From positions 1-29,765 of the forward strand of contig HF987944.1 in assembly GCA_000431835.1 (NCBI GenBank): 29,765 nt of DNA, read 5' to 3'. The translations under genes and the position numbers were made by a program. The DNA is from Succinatimonas sp. CAG:777. Its GTDB lineage: Bacteria > Pseudomonadota > Gammaproteobacteria > Enterobacterales > Succinivibrionaceae. Each line of letters opens with the position of its first letter. Within the stretch, counting starts at the first letter, position 1. Positions 14,597-20,889 of this stretch are shown here, one piece after another. The notes below the pieces were generated by a model, which worked only from the letters and a program-made list of their open reading frames with translations, was not told the origin of the DNA and ran no database searches.

Positions 14597-16867
14597 CTAA
14601 CCAGTACAGATACAGCCAACACCAAGCTTTCTTAAACGCTCAATGCTTACTCCTTCTCCATCTTTACGTCCGCATCTTGGACAAACATCTCCGATGATAC
14701 CTACGTAGTTACATACAGGACAACGATCTACAGGGTGATTAATTGAACCGTAACCTACGCCACACTCCTTCATGTATAAGATTACATTCTTGAATGCTTC
14801 AACATTCTTTGTTAAGTCACCATCCATTTCTATGTAAGAGATAGAACCTGCATTACATAATGCATGGAAAGGACCTTCAATCTTAATCTTATCAGCAGCA
14901 GAGATTTCATAATAAACAGGAACGTGGAAGCTGTTTGTGTAGTATTCACGATCAGTTACACCTGGAATAGAACCATATAATCTCTTATCAATCTTAACGA
15001 ATCTACCTGATAGACCTTCTGCTGGAGTTGAGAATAATGAAAAATTCAAACCTGTATCAACTGTGTGTTTATCAGTTAAATCTCTCATGTGTTTAATGAT
15101 CTTATAACCTAAGTCATAAGCTTCTTTGCTTTCGCCGTGGTGTTTGCCAATTAAAGCAACTAAGCACTCAGCTAAACCGATAAAGCCAACTGACATAGTA
15201 CCGTTCTTGATAACATCTTCAATAGTATCTTCTGGATTTAATCTATCAGAATCAACCCAAACACCCTGCCCCATTAAGAATGGATAATTTAAAACCTGCT
15301 TCTTAGCAATGATTTCAAATCGATCCATTAGCTGATCAAATACCATATAAATCATCTTATCTAATGATTCAAAGAACTTACTGATAGAGCCATGAGCTTC
15401 AATTGCAAGTCTTGGTAAGTTGATAGTTGTGAAAGATAGGTTTCCACGACCAGGAATAATTTCCTTGGTCTTATCATAATAGTTTGAAACAACTCTGGTA
15501 CGGCATCCCATTAATGCAACTTCTGTCTCTGGGTGACCAGGCTTATAGTATTGAGCATTATAAGGAGCATCTAAGAATGAGAAGTTAGGGAACAATCTCT
15601 TAGCTGATACTTTACATGCTAATTCAAACAGATCGTAGTTAGGATCACCTTTCTTAGTATTGATTCCATCTTTAACTTTGAAGATCTGTACAGGGAAGAT
15701 AGGAGTTTCTCCACCACCTAAACCAGCATCAGTAGCAAGTAATACATTCTTCATAATCATTCTGTGTTCAGGTTGAGTACCTGTACCATAGTTAATTGAT
15801 GAGAATGGAACCTGAGCACCAGCTCTTGATTGCATAGAGTTTAAATTGTGTATTAAAGCTTCCATAGCCTGATAAGTTTCACGCTCAGTTAGTTTTATTG
15901 CTTCTGACATGATGTAATCAACATTCTTGGTTACATCTAACTCATCAGTATCATATTTCTTTAAAACTTCTAAAACTTTAGCTTTAATTAGAGACTGAAC
16001 TTCATCAGATAGACAAGTATCATACTTGTCATATAGTTCTTTGCAGTATTCTTTAACTTCTGATACATCAGCTTCGTCATTTCTTAAGCAAATGCAGATT
16101 ACTTTACATAAGTGCTTTGAATAAGAAATAGCAACATATGGAGCTAAATCGTACTCGAATAAAGGAATTGACTGACCGCCATGCATATCATTCTGATTAG
16201 ATTGAATAGCAATACAGCATAAAGCAGCTGCGGACTGAATTGACTGAGGCTCACGCAAGAACCCATGACCAGTGCTAAAACCACGCTTAAATAGATCTTT
16301 TAAACCGATCTGACAGCAGTTAATGGTCAGCATATAGAAATCTAAATCATGAATATGAATGTCACCACGTGAATGAGCAATAGAGTGCTCTGGCCTTAAA
16401 ACGTATCTTCTAACGTAGTCTTTTGAACCTTCAGAACCGAAACGCAACATTAAGCCCATAGGAGCATTGGCATCTATATTAGCGTTTTCACGCTTTAAAT
16501 CCATATCTGCAGTGCTCTTTGAGGTTAAGTCACGATAGATCTTAGTTAAATCAGTATTATAATTTCTTACATTAGTTCTGTTCTGACGGTAAAGAATGAA
16601 ATTCTTAGCCTCTGAAGCCATACCTTCCTGAATTAAAACTTTCTCAATAATATCCTGAGTATTTTCTACAGAAGGCTCTTCTAAATTCTGTTTTTCAATG
16701 TCTGAAACGACACGTCTAGTTAACTTCTCGACTAAATCTTCTTCATATTGAGAAGTGGATTTATCATCAGGGTGTGCTGAAATAAGAGCTTTTCTTATTG
16801 CATTAGATATTTTGTCCTCATTAAAGGACACTTTTCGACCGTCTCTCTTAACAATAAATCTAATCAT
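14597..16867 (-). CDS. nrdD: Anaerobic (class III) ribonucleoside-triphosphate reductase, catalytic part lacking the glycyl-radical tail
   Basis: NrdD reduces ribonucleoside triphosphates to deoxy forms under anoxia. Of 756 residues, about 1-100 are an ATP-cone (MIRFIVKRDGRKVSFNEDKI), the allosteric site. The ten-stranded barrel follows, with C184 in TINCCQIGLKDLF and the thiyl-radical cysteine C455 in LMGCRTRVV. A zinc-binding CPVC...CPRC (C716, C719, C729, C732) is near the end. The protein then stops at ...ERLRKLGVGCICTG. The RVxGYxG glycyl-radical motif that should follow the zinc site is absent from this chain and is found in the small gene downstream. Start ATG with GGA 8 nt upstream. 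First gene of nrdD-small subunit-nrdG-pqiABC. Confidence 0.94.
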   Translation of the reverse strand: MIRFIVKRDGRKVSFNEDKISNAIRKALISAHPDDKSTSQYEEDLVEKLTRRVVSDIEKQNLEEPSVENTQDIIEKVLIQEGMASEAKNFILYRQNRTNVRNYNTDLTKIYRDLTSKSTADMDLKRENANIDANAPMGLMLRFGSEGSKDYVRRYVLRPEHSIAHSRGDIHIHDLDFYMLTINCCQIGLKDLFKRGFSTGHGFLREPQSIQSAAALCCIAIQSNQNDMHGGQSIPLFEYDLAPYVAISYSKHLCKVICICLRNDEADVSEVKEYCKELYDKYDTCLSDEVQSLIKAKVLEVLKKYDTDELDVTKNVDYIMSEAIKLTERETYQAMEALIHNLNSMQSRAGAQVPFSSINYGTGTQPEHRMIMKNVLLATDAGLGGGETPIFPVQIFKVKDGINTKKGDPNYDLFELACKVSAKRLFPNFSFLDAPYNAQYYKPGHPETEVALMGCRTRVVSNYYDKTKEIIPGRGNLSFTTINLPRLAIEAHGSISKFFESLDKMIYMVFDQLMDRFEIIAKKQVLNYPFLMGQGVWVDSDRLNPEDTIEDVIKNGTMSVGFIGLAECLVALIGKHHGESKEAYDLGYKIIKHMRDLTDKHTVDTGLNFSLFSTPAEGLSGRFVKIDKRLYGSIPGVTDREYYTNSFHVPVYYEISAADKIKIEGPFHALCNAGSISYIEMDGDLTKNVEAFKNVILYMKECGVGYGSINHPVDRCPVCNYVGIIGDVCPRCGRKDGEGVSIERLRKLGVGCICTG

Positions 16868-17117
16868 TTTTAGTCCAGAATTTTTTTATTTAATATTATA
16901 TAGTTATATTTTTTTCTATATAAATCAGATGGTTAAATTGATATGTAACTGCGTTATATTATGTACAATAGAGTAATCTAATTCAACATTAAAATTTTTT
17001 ATATTTTCTCAAATTAGCTTGACAGCTCATTTTGTAAAACTAATAAAACAATTCAATAAAATTAGTATTGACATCAAAATAAACCGATAAAAATAAATAG
17101 GTTATATAAGATAAAAA
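16868..17117. promoter_or_regulatory. Divergent promoter region of nrdD and earP
   Basis: The 250-bp, very AT-rich gap holds no gene. On the plus strand, two TTGACA hexamers (17019-17024 and 17068-17073) are candidate -35 boxes for earP; the matching -10 boxes are poor (TAATAA-like). For nrdD on the minus strand, several TATAAT-like boxes occur in the A/T runs without clear partners. No convincing NrdR or full FNR palindrome was seen; only half-sites such as TTGAT near 16939 occur. Confidence 0.4.
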
Positions 17118-18215
17118 ATGATTAATATTTTCTGCGATGTAATAGATAATTTTGGAGATGCAGGCGTCTGTTTGCGATTAGGTAGAGATCTGTGCAATAA
17201 AAAAGAACAAGTTAATCTCTTTTGTAACGATCTCAGTGCAATAAAAAAAATTATCAACAAAGATGATCTATCAAGTAGTGATCTAAAAATATCTCTTTGG
17301 CCTACAAAGGAAGATCAAATTGATCTAAAAGATACTGTTATACAAGCCTTTTCAGTAAGACTCCCTGAATTTATTTATTCAAATATAAAAAAGAACAAAT
17401 CTCTTGTAATTAACCTTGAATATCTGACAGCAGAACCTTTTGCTGATGAATGCCATAAATTACCTTCATTTTCTGATGGTATAGAAAGTTTCTTTTTCTT
17501 TCCAGGTTTTACCAACAAAACAGGAGGACTGGTAATTGAAGATACATTTTTAAAGAAGTTAAAAAATAAAAATGATCTATTAAAATATCAGTTTGAAAAT
17601 AAATTCAATAATAAAGATAGTTACATAACTCTCTTTAGCTATGAAAATTCTAATGTTAATTACATATTAAAGAATCTTTCTGAGTTTGCAGAAGAAAAAA
17701 ACAAATCTTTAACTATTATTGTGTTTGAAGGGAAGCCTCTAAATAACTTAAACAAACACTTAAATCTAAATTTAAGTGTTGGTGATACCTATAAATTAGA
17801 TAATCTTTTCATAAAAGTATCTCCAATGGTAGATCAGGATGAGTATGACTCTCTTCTAATAGGTTCATACATAAATCTAGTAAGAGGTGAAGATTCAATT
17901 GTAAGAGCAATGCTTACAGGTAATCCTTTCTTATGGCATATCTACCCTCAAGAAGAAAATGCCCATTTTGATAAGATCAATGCCCTTTTTGACAGAATGG
18001 ACGAATTTTGTTCCGATAAAGAATCAGTAGAAATTCTAAGACAACTTACCTTAAGTTATAACGGAAACTCAGATTTCATTCATGATTTTGATTTCTCATC
18101 ATTTATAGAAAAGTGGAAAAAACTATCTGAAGAATGGAGAGATTATTTGTTATCTTTAGGCTCTTTAACCGATAATCTTTTAGCATTTATAAGAGAAAAA
18201 AATCAATTTTCTTGA
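17118..18215 (+). CDS. earP: EF-P arginine rhamnosyltransferase EarP
   Basis: EarP transfers rhamnose from dTDP-L-rhamnose to Arg32 of elongation factor P, switching it on for translation of proline stretches. The 365-residue protein starts with the family motif CDVIDNFGDAGVCLRL, giving the conserved aspartates D10 and D14. The nucleotide-sugar site is seen as VRGEDSIVRA (R256-S260), followed by NPFLWHIYPQEENAHFDK. These match the signature of EarP from Pseudomonas and Neisseria. The ATG gives the expected N-terminus with no extension; the upstream sequence is A-rich with only a weak binding site (AAGA). It lies directly upstream of efp in the same direction, the usual pairing. Confidence 0.95.
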   Translation: MINIFCDVIDNFGDAGVCLRLGRDLCNKKEQVNLFCNDLSAIKKIINKDDLSSSDLKISLWPTKEDQIDLKDTVIQAFSVRLPEFIYSNIKKNKSLVINLEYLTAEPFADECHKLPSFSDGIESFFFFPGFTNKTGGLVIEDTFLKKLKNKNDLLKYQFENKFNNKDSYITLFSYENSNVNYILKNLSEFAEEKNKSLTIIVFEGKPLNNLNKHLNLNLSVGDTYKLDNLFIKVSPMVDQDEYDSLLIGSYINLVRGEDSIVRAMLTGNPFLWHIYPQEENAHFDKINALFDRMDEFCSDKESVEILRQLTLSYNGNSDFIHDFDFSSFIEKWKKLSEEWRDYLLSLGSLTDNLLAFIREKNQFS

Positions 18216-18242
18216 TTAATAAATCCATAGATCTGTTAAAAT
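18212..18242 (+). promoter_or_regulatory. Possible efp promoter overlapping the earP stop
   Basis: Seen: TTGATT (18212-18217) and TAAAAT (18237-18242), separated by 19 bp, which is longer than ideal. If used, it gives a leader of roughly 200 nt before the efp ATG. Confidence 0.3.
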
Positions 18243-18252
18243 GGTACGTTAA

Positions 18253-18386
18253 ATTTACCTTTTTAGGTAAATAGAGATGTTCTTTTCAGATAAGACTGTG
18301 CTTATCATACTATACAGTTTTATACAGGCAGTTTTATATAGGCAATGGTCAGATAAGGCATCCTAACAATACACATGTGTATTGTT
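18253..18386 (+). other. Structured leader upstream of efp with three inverted repeats
   Basis: The 232-bp gap 18216-18447 holds no gene but shows: an 8-bp stem ATTTACCT / AGGTAAAT with TTTT loop (18253-18272); a 6-bp stem GATAAG / CTTATC (18289-18306); a near-direct repeat CAGTTTTATA around 18317-18341; and a perfect 22-bp palindrome at 18365-18386 (AACAATACACA and its complement) followed by four T. This could be an RNA leader that controls EF-P synthesis, an attenuator, or an operator. No known riboswitch was recognised. Confidence 0.55.
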
Positions 18387-18447
18387 TTGAATGGCTAAGA
18401 CATAGATCTTGCCTAAATTTCTTTTTATAACGTTAAAGGTTTTTACA

Positions 18448-19011
18448 ATGAAGTTAGCTCAAGAAATCCGTACTGGCAACGTAATTATGTTAAACGGCAA
18501 CCCAATGGTTGTTCAGAAGGCTGAGTACAGCAAATCAGGTCGTAACGCAGCTGTTGTTAAGATGAAGTTAAAAAATCTTCTTTCAAACGGCGGTACTGAG
18601 ACTGTATTCCGTGCAGATGATCGTTTAGATGACGTTATCTTAGAGCACAAGGATTGCACATACTCATACTATGGTGATCCTCTATACGTATTCATGGACG
18701 AAGAGTTCAACCAGTACGAAATCGAAAAAGACAACATGGGTGACGTTTTAAATTACTTAATCGACGGTATGGAAGACGTTTGCCAGGTTACTTTCTACAA
18801 CGGTAAGGCAATCTCTGTTGAGTTACCTATCACCATCGTTCGTGAAGTAGAGTACACCGAGCCTGCAGTTAAGGGTGATACCTCAGGTAAAGTTGTAAAA
18901 CCTGCACGTTTAGCTGGTACCGGTTATGTAATTTCAGTACCTGATTTCGTAAACATTGGTGACAAGATCGAAATCGATACTCGTACCAACGAATTCAAGA
19001 AGCGTGTTTAA
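18448..19011 (+). CDS. efp: Elongation factor P
   Basis: EF-P binds the ribosome between the P and E sites and rescues stalling at consecutive prolines. The 187-residue protein starts MKLAQEIRTGNVIMLNGNPM. The modification loop KSGRNAA places arginine at position 32, the residue rhamnosylated by EarP, rather than the lysine modified by EpmAB in E. coli. The C-terminus GDKIEIDTRTNEFKKR is canonical. The ATG at 18448 is chosen over an in-frame ATG 39 bp upstream because the protein then has family length and an AAAGG binding site lies 9 nt before it. Codons are enriched for highly expressed choices (CGT, GGT, AAC). A strong terminator follows. Confidence 0.98.
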   Translation: MKLAQEIRTGNVIMLNGNPMVVQKAEYSKSGRNAAVVKMKLKNLLSNGGTETVFRADDRLDDVILEHKDCTYSYYGDPLYVFMDEEFNQYEIEKDNMGDVLNYLIDGMEDVCQVTFYNGKAISVELPITIVREVEYTEPAVKGDTSGKVVKPARLAGTGYVISVPDFVNIGDKIEIDTRTNEFKKRV

Positions 19012-19026
19012 TTAAACACCTACCAT

Positions 19027-19054
19027 AAAAAACGGCTTTATGCCGTTTTTTTTT
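19027..19054 (+). terminator. Rho-independent terminator of efp
   Basis: Seen: stem AAAAAACGGC / GCCGTTTTTT with a 5-nt loop (TTTAT), then more T (nine T in a row in total), starting 15 bp after the efp stop. Confidence 0.93.
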
Positions 19055-19069
19055 GATCTTTTTATAATC

Positions 19070-19101
19070 AAAAAATAAAGGAAGCCATCAAGACTTCCTT
19101 T
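19070..19101 (-). terminator. Terminator of the porin gene
   Basis: Seen on the minus strand: GGAAGTC, loop TTGAT, GGCTTCC (one G-U pair), then TTTATTTTTTG. It begins about 25 bp after the porin stop and stands back-to-back with the efp terminator. Confidence 0.8.
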
Positions 19102-19122
19102 TCTTTTATCTATTAAGACAGA

Positions 19123-20247
19123 TTAGAAGGTGTAACGAGCACCAACATTGAACTCTGTACCACGAGCGGTACCAGTGTAATTGTCATCTGAATTTGCATC
19201 AAACTCAGCTTCAGCCCATACCTTGAAGTTAGGGTTGTAAGTATACTTAACCTGAACAGGTACTCTTCTTAAATCGTAGTTATCCTTTTCAGTATAGCCA
19301 TAGTACTTTTTCTTTAACTGCTGTGTCTGGTAACCAGTGTAAACACCAATTCCATTGTCAAAGCCGTAACCTGCAGTAAACTCGTAACCTTTTCTGTCGA
19401 AGTTGTCGTATAAACCTTTCTTGTTAGCATCACCATGATTATGATCAATAGCAAAATCTATTTTCTGAGAATAGTATAAAGCTGCTAAATATAAACCTTC
19501 ACTTGATGAGCCCCAAGAGATAGAAGTTGCAAAATTCTTAGCGTTATTTAACTTGCCAAGTGATTTAACGTTATTGTAAACAGCTCCGTCAAATTCATCA
19601 TTTTGACCATCGATGAAGTTGAAACCTGCTTTAATAGCTAAAGGTCCAAATACAACATTATCAAAGGTATAGCCTAAAGCTACAGCATAACCATTCTGTA
19701 CATCAAACTTCTGACCAAAAATAGTTTGATTATCTGAAGCTGTCTCATAAGTTACAGATGCGAATAAACCGTTATTGTTATAGTCATAACGGAATAAACC
19801 ATTACGTCTATCAGCATTGATACCAGTATCGTTCTGAACATCAACGTACTCAAAAATATCGGTAGTAGCCATTACCTGTCTTGTTGAATCAAGAGTCTTA
19901 CCAGCAATTAACTTACCGAAAGAACCAAAATCAGCACCTACATACTGCTCTCTTGATTTTAGATTATCACCAGTTTGTTTGTTACCATCAGCCATATCCC
20001 ACTCAGAGAATGCTAATACTGATAAGTAATCATTAACTTTGGTGTTACCTGCAACGCTAAAACGTGATGAATTAACTAATGAAGCATCTTTGTAGCCAGC
20101 TTTTTTATAGAATCCATTGTAAAAAACTGACTGAACACGACCACCTACTGTTAAGGTAGTACCATCTTTATCATATACAGTAGCTGCTGAAGCAGTTGCT
20201 GAAGTAGCTGCTAATACAACAGCTAATGCTAATAATGACTTTTTCAT
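19123..20247 (-). CDS. Outer-membrane porin, general trimeric type
   Basis: The 374-residue protein is predicted to form a beta-barrel diffusion channel in the outer membrane. It starts with a signal peptide (MKKSLLALAVVLAATSATAS, cleavage likely after ASA around residue 22). The mature part begins ATVYDKDGTTLTVGGRVQSV, typical of Gram-negative porins. It continues as alternating strands rich in Tyr, Gly, Asp and Asn, including an acidic loop-3-like region. It ends NVGARYTF with the C-terminal phenylalanine recognised by the BAM machinery. The start chosen has AGGAAT upstream; an in-frame ATG 63 bp earlier would put non-signal sequence before the signal peptide. It is monocistronic with its own terminator. 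Which solutes it passes cannot be told. Confidence 0.93.
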   Translation of the reverse strand: MKKSLLALAVVLAATSATASAATVYDKDGTTLTVGGRVQSVFYNGFYKKAGYKDASLVNSSRFSVAGNTKVNDYLSVLAFSEWDMADGNKQTGDNLKSREQYVGADFGSFGKLIAGKTLDSTRQVMATTDIFEYVDVQNDTGINADRRNGLFRYDYNNNGLFASVTYETASDNQTIFGQKFDVQNGYAVALGYTFDNVVFGPLAIKAGFNFIDGQNDEFDGAVYNNVKSLGKLNNAKNFATSISWGSSSEGLYLAALYYSQKIDFAIDHNHGDANKKGLYDNFDRKGYEFTAGYGFDNGIGVYTGYQTQQLKKKYYGYTEKDNYDLRRVPVQVKYTYNPNFKVWAEAEFDANSDDNYTGTARGTEFNVGARYTF

Positions 20248-20293
20248 AAATATAATTCCTAAAAAAATAATATATATGTTTGTATTTATAGTT

Positions 20294-20310
20294 ATGTTCT
20301 TTAAGAACAT
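20294..20310. promoter_or_regulatory. Operator-like 17-bp palindrome upstream of the porin
   Basis: Seen: ATGTTCTTTAAGAACAT, a perfect inverted repeat of 8 bp around one base, 47 bp upstream of the porin ATG. On the minus strand a TATAAA lies 3 bp after it, a plausible -10 box, which would place the palindrome in the promoter spacer. It is probably a regulator binding site (inference). Confidence 0.5.
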
Positions 20311-20540
20311 GGCTTATTTTCAAATAAATCACGTCTAATTACAAATACAATTTTTTTATATGAAGTTATAGGAATTGCTTATATCAAGTTATTTCTTTTA
20401 TTTTCAATATAATTATTTAAAATTTTATAAAAAATGTGATCAAATTTGAACATTAATTATTTTTTTTATAAGCAATAATTAGATAAAAATTAAGAAACAA
20501 TATTTAGATTTAGATGTCTGTATTTTGTAAAATATGAAAC

Positions 20541-20833
20541 TGTTAAAAAGCTGTTGAAAAAATAGGTAAAAGTTGTTGAAAACCTATTGATAACTTTTAA
20601 GTGTAAACGGTATAATTTTTAGACTGTTGATAACTAGCCACTTTTCAACAAATTTTCCATACTTATTAACAACCTTTTTAAGAGATTTATTTATTAGTAA
20701 TAAATTGAAATAAAACAAAAAATTTAGTTTTTAACAAAATTTTCGTTACTAATAATAAAAATAATAAGATATATATATTAATAAATTAATATTTACTTAT
20801 TATTTATTATTGACAGCCAATTTTTGTGGAAAA
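20541..20833. other. oriC: Putative chromosomal replication origin oriC
   Basis: The 642 bp between the porin and mnmG (20248-20889) hold no gene. Nine DnaA-box-like 9-mers cluster at 20541-20736: TTTTCAACA at 20552-20560, 20574-20582 (both reversed) and 20642-20650; TTATCAACA at 20625-20633 (reversed); TTATCAATA at 20585-20593 (reversed); TTATTAACA at 20663-20671; TTTTTAACA at 20541-20549 (reversed) and 20728-20736; TTTTCCATA at 20653-20661. A TTTTCCACA lies reversed at 20825-20833. An almost pure A+T stretch (20751-20811) between the cluster and mnmG is a likely unwinding element. The order boxes, AT-rich element, mnmG is that of E. coli oriC. GATC sites are few (20438, 20845, 20872, 20881). 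The remainder, 20311-20540, is AT-rich with nothing recognised. Confidence 0.78.
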
Positions 20834-20843
20834 CCTCTCATTC

Positions 20844-20885
20844 AGATCTTGTATAGTTAAGAGCAAAATTTGATCTTCAAGATCT
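20844..20885 (+). promoter_or_regulatory. Alternative hairpins in the mnmG leader
   Basis: Seen: AGATCTTG (20844-20851) can pair with CAAGATCT (20878-20885). The second copy also sits in a local palindrome GATCTTCAAGATC (20872-20884). The two pairings exclude each other and end 4 bp before the first mnmG ATG. Three GATC sites lie inside. The area also holds TTGACA at 20810-20815 and TATAGT at 20852-20857, but not at promoter spacing. Confidence 0.45.
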
Positions 20886-20889
20886 ATAG

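Noticed and set aside
14450..14600. nrdD split as a simple sequencing frameshift
   Set aside because: The two frames are separated by 109 bp that contain a stop, a hairpin and a good AGGAG site, and both proteins contain a version of the linker GEGV..ER..R. No single insertion or deletion joins them. Sequence error cannot be fully excluded but is unlikely.
16361..16376. parS-like CACGTG inside nrdD
   Set aside because: Flanking bases match the 16-bp parS palindrome poorly, and it lies in conserved coding sequence.
16930..17080. FNR or NrdR boxes controlling nrdD
   Set aside because: Only half-sites (TTGAT, ATCAA) were found, without the spaced palindrome; no NrdR box pair was recognised.
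18409..18447. EF-P start 13 codons upstream
   Set aside because: It would add a non-conserved leader and shift Arg32; AAAGG lies before the later ATG.
20431..20453. CRP site (AAATGTGATC...) upstream of the porin
   Set aside because: The left half is perfect but the right half does not match at the correct spacing, and it lies almost 190 bp from the porin start.
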